Shown one piece after another: positions 6,326 to 13,574 of a stretch of 19,874 nt of DNA. The stretch comes from WJMT01 sp041686095. GTDB taxonomy: Bacteria > Acidobacteriota > Aminicenantia > Aminicenantales > Aminicenantaceae. The first letter of the stretch is position 1. Each line of letters opens with the position of its first letter. Both the position numbers and the translations under genes were made by a program. Location: the NCBI GenBank assembly GCA_041686095.1, contig JAWLEN010000041.1:1-19874 (forward strand). Direction: 5' to 3'. A model generated the notes under the pieces. That model worked only from the letters and a program-made list of their open reading frames with translations, had not been told where the DNA came from and made no database searches.

Positions 6326-8092
6326 TTAAGAGCTTTCTGTGGATAGAAGAGCCTTAGGATATGCGGATAAAATATTTTCTAAGAAATATTCCTCAACCTC
6401 TCGGGCTGTCCTTTTGGTCATAGCCTTTTCAACAAACTTGTGAATATTTTTGTATTCAACTGACCTCAAAGCTTTTTTAATCCTGGGAATAAAAATAGGA
6501 TTCATGCTAAATCTTCTCAGGCCTAATCCCAATAAAGCTAAAGCTGAAAGGGGATCAGCTGCCATTTCGCCGCATACAGTGACTTCTTTTTTTTCTTTTT
6601 GAGCGCTTTCAATAATAAACTTCAGCAGTCTTAACACAGAGGGATGAAGAGGTTTAAATAAATAGGAAACCAGCTCATTTGACCTGTCAACAGCCAGGTA
6701 ATATTGAATAAGGTCATTGGTCCCGATACTTATATAATCCACTTCCTTTACAAGACTGTCAGAAACAGCTGCTGCGGCAGGGACTTCGATCATAATCCCC
6801 AGCTGCACCTTTTCATCAAATTTATATTTTTGGTCATTTAATTCCTCTTTGGTCTCTTCAATAATCAGTTTGGCTTCTTCTATTTCTTCAATACCTGTTA
6901 TCATGGGAAGCATAATGCGGACATTTTTATTTATAGCGCTCGCTCGTAATATGGCTCTAAGCTGGGTTTTAAAATGCCCTCTTTCCCTTAATGATAACCG
7001 AAAGCCTCGAAGGCCGAGAGCCGGATTTGGCTCTTTCTCAACATTCATCTGGGGCAAATTCTTTTCTCCTCCGATATCAACCGTCCTTATATACACAGGG
7101 GTCTCTCCTGCGTTTTTTGCAATTTTAGAGTAAACCTTAAAGTGGTCTTCTTCAGAGGGCAAATCTTTGCTCTGGAAAAAAATAAATTCTGTCCTAAAAA
7201 GCCCAATTCCTTCGGCACCCATTGAAAAAGAAAGCTCGACTTCATCCGGAAGTTCAATATTGGCCAAGGGAAAGAATCTGACCTCGTCCAAGGTCTTGGA
7301 TTTTAGCTTTGCTGTTTTCTTGAGTTCTTTAACATAAGTACGGTATTTTTTTTGTTTGCTTTCAAATTCTCTTCGTATGGCAAAAGGAGGATTTATGATC
7401 ACTTCTCCATTGGTGCCATCCACTATGAGTGTGTCTCCGTCTTTGACTTTCCGTGTGACTTGACTCAATCCCATAACAGCCGGAATATTCAAAGACCGTG
7501 CCAAAATAGCGGTATGAGATGTAGTGCCTCCTATATCAAGCGCTACGGCAAGAACATTCCCTTGACTCAATTTTAAAGCTGCCTCTGAAGGAAGCAGGTC
7601 ATGAGCCACTAATATTTTCTCTTTCCCGTCGTCTTTTTTTACCTCCTTGTCGGATTCAAGATTTAAGTATAATTTTGAAAGAACATCTTTTAGGTCATAT
7701 TCACGCTGTTTAAAATACTCATCTTCAATAGACTCGAACATTTTTGAATACTCTTCATACACTTTGGAAATCGCTCTTTCTGCCTTTGTTTTATCTTTCT
7801 TTATAATTTCCTTAATTCTAGAAATGAGACTTTCATCCTGTAAGATAAAAAGATGAGCTTCAAAAATAAAAGAATGATCTGTTCCCACTTTCTTCCCTAT
7901 TTCTTCTTTGATCTTTTTTAGTTGGTCTTCAGTCCTATGGATGGCAACCTTCAGCCTCTCTGTCTCCCCTGACACCTGTTCTGAATCGATGCTGCTTTTT
8001 CTGGATGTAAACACAATCCCTTCTGATAACTGAACTTCCCCCACTGCAATACCTGGGGAAACTCCCGTTCCTCTTAATCTAAAATATTCCAT
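6326..8092 (-). CDS. ptsI: PTS enzyme I (phosphoenolpyruvate-protein phosphotransferase)
   Basis: Transfers phosphate from phosphoenolpyruvate to HPr, the first step of every PTS chain, in the cytosol. About 588 residues, normal for EI. The N-terminus reads LRGTGVSPGIAVGE. The phosphohistidine motif GGTTSHTAILARS has the active His near residue 193. The C-terminal TIM barrel has EFIFF, MIEVPAAA, IGTNDLIQYYLAVDR and the catalytic Cys in VTVCGEMAADP. I prefer ATG at 8092; an in-frame GTG at 8101 would add three residues. The start lies 5 nt after the ptsH stop. It is the last gene of the minus-strand operon and ends against the palindromic repeat. It is complete, so the chain can be charged. 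Confidence 0.95.
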   Translation of the reverse strand: MEYFRLRGTGVSPGIAVGEVQLSEGIVFTSRKSSIDSEQVSGETERLKVAIHRTEDQLKKIKEEIGKKVGTDHSFIFEAHLFILQDESLISRIKEIIKKDKTKAERAISKVYEEYSKMFESIEDEYFKQREYDLKDVLSKLYLNLESDKEVKKDDGKEKILVAHDLLPSEAALKLSQGNVLAVALDIGGTTSHTAILARSLNIPAVMGLSQVTRKVKDGDTLIVDGTNGEVIINPPFAIRREFESKQKKYRTYVKELKKTAKLKSKTLDEVRFFPLANIELPDEVELSFSMGAEGIGLFRTEFIFFQSKDLPSEEDHFKVYSKIAKNAGETPVYIRTVDIGGEKNLPQMNVEKEPNPALGLRGFRLSLRERGHFKTQLRAILRASAINKNVRIMLPMITGIEEIEEAKLIIEETKEELNDQKYKFDEKVQLGIMIEVPAAAAVSDSLVKEVDYISIGTNDLIQYYLAVDRSNELVSYLFKPLHPSVLRLLKFIIESAQKEKKEVTVCGEMAADPLSALALLGLGLRRFSMNPIFIPRIKKALRSVEYKNIHKFVEKAMTKRTAREVEEYFLENILSAYPKALLSTESS

Positions 8093-8097
8093 CAAAA

Positions 8098-8367
8098 TCA
8101 CTCTTTCTCATGAAACTTGTCATCGATCAAATCGTTTAAGGCTTTGAAGGCCATTTTCTCATCTTTTCCTGATATTTTGAGCTGGATTTCCGAACCTTGA
8201 ACAGCAGCCAAAGTGAGGATCCCCAAAACGCTCTTTCCGTCAACTTCATTGCTGTCTTTCACTATTTTTATAGAAGAAGCAAATCTGTTGGCCAAATTAA
8301 CAAATTTGACTGCAGCTCTTGCATGCAGTCCTAACTTATTCTTTATTTTTACTTTTTTTTTAATCAT
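8098..8367 (-). CDS. ptsH: HPr phosphocarrier protein
   Basis: Small phosphocarrier between EI and EIIA proteins, 89 residues. His15 in LGLHARAAVKF is the EI phosphorylation site. Ser46 in EVDGKSVLGILTLAA matches the regulatory serine that HPr kinase modifies in HPrs. Since hprK lies three genes upstream, Ser46 phosphorylation is plausible. It is not clear whether this HPr is a sugar-type or Ntr-type (NPr) protein; it may be the only one. The gene lies 16 nt after the EIIA-Man gene and 5 nt before the preferred ptsI start. Confidence 0.95.
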   Translation of the reverse strand: MIKKKVKIKNKLGLHARAAVKFVNLANRFASSIKIVKDSNEVDGKSVLGILTLAAVQGSEIQLKISGKDEKMAFKALNDLIDDKFHEKE

Positions 8368-8383
8368 AAAACTTGACTTAAGA

Positions 8384-8788
8384 CTAACTTTTTGTTTTCA
8401 GCAGTGCACTGGCTAGATGTATGTTCTTCTTTCCCTGTTCAACCACTTTCTTGGCCACATCTTTTAGGTTGTAGCTTCTCTGTAAAGAAATAAATTTAAT
8501 GAGCATTGGTAAATTAACTCCTGTGATAATTTCAACCTGACCATCTTGCAAGAAACTAAAACTCAGATTTGAAGGTGTGCCCCCAAACATATCCGTAAAA
8601 ATGAGCACTCCGTTCTTTTGATCAACCCTTTTTATGCTTTCATTGATTTTCTTCTTTGACTCTTCAACATCATCGTACCAGCCAATAGAAATGGCTTCTA
8701 TGTTCACCGCTTCTCCTAAAATAATGGTGAGCGCATTCAGGAGTTCTTCCGCTAACTTTCCGTGAGAAACAATCACACCGCCGATCAT
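8384..8788 (-). CDS. PTS EIIA component, mannose/fructose family
   Basis: Phosphoryl acceptor from HPr, 134 residues, a single EIIA-Man domain. The active His9 is in GVIVSHGKLAEEL, and the family motif IFTDMFGGTPSNLS lies near residue 70. In full mannose-family systems this domain is joined to, or works with, EIIB, EIIC and EIID; none is in the window. In several Gram-negative groups such isolated EIIA-Man proteins occur beside HPr and EI and are thought to be regulatory. The start has AAGGG about 7 nt upstream. The 116 bp between this gene and rapZ (8789-8904) is AT-rich and might hold a promoter, but I found no convincing one. Confidence 0.9.
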   Translation of the reverse strand: MIGGVIVSHGKLAEELLNALTIILGEAVNIEAISIGWYDDVEESKKKINESIKRVDQKNGVLIFTDMFGGTPSNLSFSFLQDGQVEIITGVNLPMLIKFISLQRSYNLKDVAKKVVEQGKKNIHLASALLKTKS

Positions 8789-8904
8789 TTCATGCCCTTT
8801 TTATGCTGCAAAATCCTTTTCTTCGGCAATTTTTATTTACATCCATCCTTACATTGACTTGACTATCATTTTATCATTTATTTTTAAAATCATTAAGCCC
8901 TATT

Positions 8905-9762
8905 TTACCTGAATATATCACGATGAGTGATCTGAATGCTATACTTTTTTGACTCCAGGTGTTCTTTCAACCATTCAGCAACAGCTACAGACCTGTGTCT
9001 CCCACCTGTGCATCCAATAGATATATTCAAATAACTCTTTCCTTCCTCAATAAAATAAGGCAGCTGATAATCAATAAATTTAAAGAGCCTGTGGATATAC
9101 TCTTTTGTTTTTTCAGACTTATAGATATATTCTGATACTTCTTTATTTTTGCCAGTCTCGTCTTTTAGTTCATCTACATAATAGGGGTTTGGTAAAAATC
9201 GTGTATCAAAAACAAGGTCAGAATCCAGGGGCACCCCGTATTTATATCCAAAACTAATCAGCATAATCTGTATTCTGTATTCACTCTTTTTAATAAATCT
9301 GTCTGATATAAGTTTTTTCAAATCAGAAATATTTGTTTTTGAAGTATCAATAACCTCATCAGAAAGCTTCCTGATTTCTTCTAATTTTTTTCTTTCCAAC
9401 TGGATATTTTCAACCACGGTTCCTTCTCCTGTTAATGGATGGGGTCGTCTGCTTTCACTGAACCTTTTCATTATGGTCTCATCCGATGCTTCCAAAAAAA
9501 CCACGCAAGGAGTTATTTTTTTGCGTATCTTCTTTAGTATTTTAGGAAATTCGGAAATAAATCCAGCTTCTCTTATATCAATAACCAGAGCGACTTTATC
9601 AATCTGAAATTCATCTTTCTTCCATAAATCAACAAAATTCGGAATCAGCTTTGCTGGAATGTTGTCCATACAGTAATAACCGAAATCCTCTAAAAAACGG
9701 CTGGCTGCTGTCTTTCCAGAACCAGATAATCCAGTGATAATTAAAAAATTATAGTCAGCCAT
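8905..9762 (-). CDS. rapZ: RapZ/YvcJ-family nucleotide-binding RNase adapter
   Basis: 285 residues, the normal length. The N-terminal P-loop domain has GLSGSGKTAASRFLEDFGY (Walker A at 11-18) followed by CMDNIPAKL. The C-terminal domain has the highly conserved SIGCTGGRHRSVAVAEWL. In E. coli RapZ binds small RNAs and guides RNase E to control glucosamine-6-phosphate synthase; in Bacillus the YvcJ homologue binds GTP/ATP and its role is less clear. The function here is therefore known by family only. It lies 10 nt after hprK and before the EIIA-Man gene, an order shared by many proteobacterial rpoN-pts clusters, which suggests a link to PTS or cell-wall precursor signalling. Confidence 0.92.
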   Translation of the reverse strand: MADYNFLIITGLSGSGKTAASRFLEDFGYYCMDNIPAKLIPNFVDLWKKDEFQIDKVALVIDIREAGFISEFPKILKKIRKKITPCVVFLEASDETIMKRFSESRRPHPLTGEGTVVENIQLERKKLEEIRKLSDEVIDTSKTNISDLKKLISDRFIKKSEYRIQIMLISFGYKYGVPLDSDLVFDTRFLPNPYYVDELKDETGKNKEVSEYIYKSEKTKEYIHRLFKFIDYQLPYFIEEGKSYLNISIGCTGGRHRSVAVAEWLKEHLESKKYSIQITHRDIFR

Positions 9763-9772
9763 TTTACCAGGT

Positions 9773-10369
9773 TTATTTACCTTTATTTGTTTTCTTTGTT
9801 TTTAAAGCAATGTCTCTGTCTATCCGATTTGCTATTTCTTGGGGGGCATGATAACCCTTTTCTCTCAATATTTGAACTTTACAAGCCACTTCTATCAAAG
9901 TAGCTATATTCCTTCCCGGAGCCACCGGAATGATGATCTGAGGAATTTTTACCCCCAGGAGTTCATGTTTTTCTGGCGACTCAAGACCAAGGCGATCATA
10001 TTCTTTGTCTTGTTCCCACCTCTTTAGATTAATGATCAAATCTATCTTTGATCGCTTGCATACAGATTTGGAACCAAAAATCTGTTTGATATTGATAATT
10101 CCCAATCCCCTTATTTCCATAAAATAACGGCTCATAGCCGGAGAAGTTCCGATTAATTTGTTCCCAGATATTTTTTTTATATTGGTCACGTCATCCGAAA
10201 CAAAACGCCACCCCCTAGATATCAGTTCCAGAGAACTTTCACTCTTTCCCACTCCGCTGTCTCCCCTGATCAATACACCCAATCCATTAACCTGAAGCAT
10301 CCCCCCTGAAATCACCTTCTGGCTTAGAGCCGCTCCCCGGGTCGAAGAATCTTCATTCTCATTATTCAT
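9773..10369 (-). CDS. hprK: HPr kinase/phosphorylase, short form lacking the N-terminal domain
   Basis: Phosphorylates and dephosphorylates HPr on Ser46. It is only 198 residues against about 310 in Firmicutes. The kinase domain is present: Walker A GDSGVGKS (36-43), the Asp pair in FVSDDVT (59-60), the HprK signature MEIRGLGIINI (84-94) and PVAPGRN. The N-terminal domain is absent, and no room exists for it because ptsN overlaps the start by 8 bp. Aligned by eye to the LHGVL segment just before the P-loop in other HprKs, the usual His appears to be Ser (ISGGML, about residue 21); this needs a proper alignment. GAGGAAA upstream supports the start. Kinase activity is likely but not proved. Confidence 0.88.
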   Translation of the reverse strand: MNNENEDSSTRGAALSQKVISGGMLQVNGLGVLIRGDSGVGKSESSLELISRGWRFVSDDVTNIKKISGNKLIGTSPAMSRYFMEIRGLGIINIKQIFGSKSVCKRSKIDLIINLKRWEQDKEYDRLGLESPEKHELLGVKIPQIIIPVAPGRNIATLIEVACKVQILREKGYHAPQEIANRIDRDIALKTKKTNKGK

Positions 10370-10832
10370 CTATGTTTTCCTCTTCTTCCTGGATAACCGA
10401 CAAAACTTCACTTATGTTTTTTGCTTTAAATATTTTATCAATAAGATTTTTGGACTTGCGGATAAGGTGAGCGATGGCAGCTAAAGCTTGTAAATTGACA
10501 CTGGGATTATCAGGGGAAGAAACAACCAAAAAAAACACATGAGAAAGCTTGTTATCCGGAGAATGGAATTCAACTCCCTTTCTCGAGATTCCGAGGAGTA
10601 CAGTTAATTCCTTAGCAGATTTGACTTTACAGTGAGGGATAGCAAAGCCTTTGCCGATGGCTGTACTTCCCAGTTTTTCTCTTTGTATAAGTCGTTCATA
10701 AAGGTCCTTCTCTTTTATCTCCTTTTTCCTCTCTTTCATAAAAGAGACCATTTCTTTTATGACTTCGTCTCGACTTTCACTTTCCAGGTCCAGCATGACC
10801 ATATTGTTGGTTATTAAATGACTTACTTTCAA
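10362..10832 (-). CDS. ptsN: PTS EIIA-Ntr (nitrogen regulatory) protein
   Basis: Terminal phosphoacceptor of the nitrogen-related PTS. In other bacteria it regulates potassium transport and other targets by its phosphorylation state. It is 156 residues, a single PTS EIIA type-2 domain, with active His67 in STAIGKGFAIPHCKV and a C-terminal SVNLQALAAIAHLIRK. The start is a TTG at 10832 with GAGAG upstream; the first ATG (10802) would cut off the conserved N-terminal strand, so the TTG is preferred. It lies 15 nt after hpf and overlaps hprK by 8 bp. Position next to rpoN is the classic arrangement. Confidence 0.92.
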   Translation of the reverse strand: MKVSHLITNNMVMLDLESESRDEVIKEMVSFMKERKKEIKEKDLYERLIQREKLGSTAIGKGFAIPHCKVKSAKELTVLLGISRKGVEFHSPDNKLSHVFFLVVSSPDNPSVNLQALAAIAHLIRKSKNLIDKIFKAKNISEVLSVIQEEEENIDE

Positions 10833-10847
10833 TTCTATCTCTCTTTT

Positions 10848-11375
10848 TCACTCAAGTTCGATCAGACCAAAATTTTTGTCTTTTCGTTTATACAAAACCG
10901 CCCACTTTTGGGTGTCGATGTTCTTAAAAACAAAAACATTTTTCTTTTTTGAATCAAACAACAGAGCGGCTTCATCCACAGACATTGGCTTTAATAAATA
11001 GTCTTCATCTTTTATGATTCTGGGCCCCTCTCTTTCAAAATCAGATTCAGAGGGAAATGACTCGGGTTTCTTCTTTTTCCTTCTTTGCCGCTGTCTCACT
11101 TTGTCCTTTTCTTTTTTTACTTGTCTGTCAATATTATCAAAAGCAAGACTCAGAGAAGAGATCATATCCTGAGTTTCTTCTGCAGCATTCAAGGTAATTC
11201 CCTTGGCAGAAATATTGATCTCTGCTTTATGTCGGTATTTTTCAACAGATAATACCACATCCACTTCTGCGGGAGAATTTATCAGCTTGCCAATACTCTT
11301 AACTCTTTTTTCGCAATACTTTCTTAACTCTGGACTAATATTTATCTGTCTGCCAGTGTAATTAATATTAATCAT
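10848..11375 (-). CDS. hpf: Ribosome hibernation-promoting factor, long form
   Basis: Binds the 30S decoding region and drives formation of inactive 100S ribosome dimers in stationary phase. It is 175 residues, so a long HPF. The N-terminal S30AE domain (about 1-100) begins MININYTGRQINISPELRKY. A basic linker follows (RQRQRRKKKKP). The C-terminal dimerisation domain (about 120-175) contains KPMSVDEAALLFDSKKKNVF and ends FGLIEL. The start overlaps the rpoN stop by 4 nt. Location directly after rpoN matches the hpf (yhbH) position in many Gram-negatives. The long form is more common outside Gammaproteobacteria. Confidence 0.93.
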   Translation of the reverse strand: MININYTGRQINISPELRKYCEKRVKSIGKLINSPAEVDVVLSVEKYRHKAEINISAKGITLNAAEETQDMISSLSLAFDNIDRQVKKEKDKVRQRQRRKKKKPESFPSESDFEREGPRIIKDEDYLLKPMSVDEAALLFDSKKKNVFVFKNIDTQKWAVLYKRKDKNFGLIELE

Positions 11376-12817
11376 GATTCCTCCATCAAATATTTTCTTT
11401 TTCTTATATGAGAAGGGGGGATTTTTAGCTGTTTCCTGTATTTTGCCACTGTTCGTCTGGCTATATTGAAATCTTCTTTGGCCAAAATATCACTGATTTC
11501 AACATCACTCAAAGGACTCTCCCGGTCTTCGTTCTCAACCAGTTTTTTCATTCTTTCCTTTATTCTCAGCGTGGAAATTTCTTCTCCGGAATTTCCAGAT
11601 AAAGCTTTATGAAAAAAATACTTTAAGGGAAATACTCCTCGTGGAGTCATCATGTGTTTATTAGCCACCACGCGTCCAACAGTCGACTCATGAACACCAA
11701 TCTCCTGAGCGAGCTCCATCAAAGTCAAGGGTTTTATATAATCAAGCCCTTTTTCTATAAAATCCTTCTGTTTATCCAAAATAAATTCAGCAACTTTATA
11801 AATAGTGTTGTTTCTTTGGTCTAGACTTCTTAAAAACCAGAAAGCCTTTTTCAATTTTGCTTTTAAAAATTCATATGTCTCAGGATTATCTTGGGAAGCC
11901 TTGGAAATAAGCTTCCTGTAAAATTTGCTTATTTTTAGGCTGGGAATTCCCTCATAATTGACTTTTATGGTGTATTCATCGTCTTCCTTTTCCACAATAA
12001 TATCAGGAACAATATATTGAGTTCTCTCCTGAACATATTTTCTTCCTGGCTTTGGATTTAACCTTTTAATTTCTTCTATGAGTTCCTTTACCTTGGACAA
12101 ACTGATGTTAAGAGCTCTGGATAGTTCTGCATAACGGGATTCTTCTAACAAATCTAAATGATCATTAATAATTTTCCGGAGATCTGGGTTATCTATTTCT
12201 AAATAATCCAGTTGGACCAAAAGAGCCTCCTTAAGAGAAAGACTCCCCACCCCAATGGGATCAAAATTCATTATTTTTTTTCTCACTTTCTCTACTTTAT
12301 CCAAGGGGGCTTTTATGGAATGAGAAATATCCTCCAATGAGGTTACCAGATAACCGTCTTCATCTATATTGCCGATTATATAATGGGCTATTTCTTTCTC
12401 CTTCTCATCAAAAAATGTCATATTTGCCTGCCAGTCAAGACGTTCCCAAAGGGAAAGTGCTTTGGAAACAAATTTCTCATAATCTGGAGCCTCCTTTTTT
12501 TCCAGAGAAAAAGAATTAAACCTATTGTCAAAATACTGCTCATACATAGCTTCAAATTCTTTGTCATCTTCAGAATCAAAAAATTCCTCGTCTTTATTTG
12601 ACTCTGAATCTTGTTCTTTTTTATCTCTCTGGGTTTTTTGCTCTTCTTTTTCTGTTTCTTCTTTAATTTCAAGCATAGGATTTTCAGAAAGTTCATGATC
12701 AATGACTTCAATGATCTCCAGATTTGTCAGCGGAAGCATTTTAATAGCCTGTTGCAGAGCAGGAGCCAGCACCATTTTTTGAACCTGCTTTTGATTGAGC
12801 TGCTGTTTTAGAGCCAT
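11372..12817 (-). CDS. rpoN: RNA polymerase sigma-54 factor
   Basis: Directs RNA polymerase to -24/-12 promoters that need AAA+ enhancer-binding activators. It is 481 residues. Region I (1-50) is Gln/Leu-rich (LKQQLNQKQVQKMVLAPALQ). A strongly acidic region II (about 55-95) follows, then core-binding domain repeats. The helix-turn-helix lies at about 375-420 (TLMELAQEIGVHESTVGRVV). The RpoN box near the C-terminus reads ARRTVAKYRKQLKIPPS. GGAAGAG just upstream supports the ATG. It lies between lptB and hpf. No clear -24/-12 promoter was seen in the window, so its targets are elsewhere. Confidence 0.96.
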   Translation of the reverse strand: MALKQQLNQKQVQKMVLAPALQQAIKMLPLTNLEIIEVIDHELSENPMLEIKEETEKEEQKTQRDKKEQDSESNKDEEFFDSEDDKEFEAMYEQYFDNRFNSFSLEKKEAPDYEKFVSKALSLWERLDWQANMTFFDEKEKEIAHYIIGNIDEDGYLVTSLEDISHSIKAPLDKVEKVRKKIMNFDPIGVGSLSLKEALLVQLDYLEIDNPDLRKIINDHLDLLEESRYAELSRALNISLSKVKELIEEIKRLNPKPGRKYVQERTQYIVPDIIVEKEDDEYTIKVNYEGIPSLKISKFYRKLISKASQDNPETYEFLKAKLKKAFWFLRSLDQRNNTIYKVAEFILDKQKDFIEKGLDYIKPLTLMELAQEIGVHESTVGRVVANKHMMTPRGVFPLKYFFHKALSGNSGEEISTLRIKERMKKLVENEDRESPLSDVEISDILAKEDFNIARRTVAKYRKQLKIPPSHIRKRKYLMEES

Positions 12818-12845
12818 ATCTCTTCCCTTAAATTTGATCCGAAAA

Positions 12846-13571
12846 TCATTCCAGTCTAAATCCTTCTCCTAAATAGGATTGTTTGACCTGATCTGAATAC
12901 ACAATTTCTTTGGGGGTTCCCTTAACCAATATTTTTCCCTTATCCATAATATAAGCCCGATCAGTAATCTTGAGTGTTTCCCTAACACTATGATCTGTAA
13001 TGAGCAATCCTATGCCTCTTCCTTTCAAAGAATATATAATCTTTTGCAGGTCAATAATTGCTAAGGGATCTATTCCTGTGAAAGGTTCATCCAAAAGAAT
13101 ATAGTCAGGATTGGTAGCCAATGCTCTCGCAATCTCAAGTCTTCTCCTTTCTCCTCCAGATAAAGAAAGTGCTTTCTGGTCTGAAAGTCCCGCCAAACCA
13201 AATTCATTCAACAAATCAATTACATCTGATTCTTTTATAGAAGAATTATACATGATTTCATTCACTGCTAAAAGATTCTCTCTCACACTTAGTTTTCTGA
13301 ATGAGGAAGGTTCTTGAGGAAGAAGACACAATCCTTTTCTGGCTCTGATATACATAGGAAGGTGGGTTATATCCTGGCCCTCTAAATATATTCGACCGGC
13401 ATCTCTGGTTATAAGGCCGAGAATTAATCCAAAAGTGGTTGTTTTTCCTGCTCCATTGGGCCCCAAAAGACCGACGATCTCCCCTCTATTGACTTTTATA
13501 GAGACATCCCGAACAACTTTCTTTTTTCCGTAGCTTTTTTCCAGTCCTCTGGCTTCTAAATATATACTCAT
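12846..13571 (-). CDS. lptB: LptB, LPS-export ABC transporter ATPase
   Basis: Cytoplasmic ATPase of the LptB2FGC transporter, which pulls lipopolysaccharide from the inner membrane onto the Lpt bridge. It is 241 residues. Walker A GPNGAGKTT lies at 37-45, the Q-loop in CLLPQEPSSF, the signature LSGGERRRLEIARAL near 136-150, Walker B YILLDEPFTG at 156-165, and the switch His in LLITDHSVRETL at 193. The start is 3 nt after the stop of the lptC-lptA fusion gene, with GAGAG before the ATG. The membrane partners LptF and LptG are not in the window. Confidence 0.95.
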   Translation of the reverse strand: MSIYLEARGLEKSYGKKKVVRDVSIKVNRGEIVGLLGPNGAGKTTTFGLILGLITRDAGRIYLEGQDITHLPMYIRARKGLCLLPQEPSSFRKLSVRENLLAVNEIMYNSSIKESDVIDLLNEFGLAGLSDQKALSLSGGERRRLEIARALATNPDYILLDEPFTGIDPLAIIDLQKIIYSLKGRGIGLLITDHSVRETLKITDRAYIMDKGKILVKGTPKEIVYSDQVKQSYLGEGFRLE

Positions 13572-13574
13572 CTC

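Noticed and set aside
8090..8101. GTG 8101 as the ptsI start
   Set aside because: It would overlap the ptsH stop, while ATG 8092 sits before the conserved EI N-terminus with better spacing to AAAGAG. The choice is not certain.
8789..8904. Promoter or terminator between rapZ and the EIIA-Man gene
   Set aside because: The stretch is AT-rich with weak -10-like boxes and a poor hairpin, none good enough to call.
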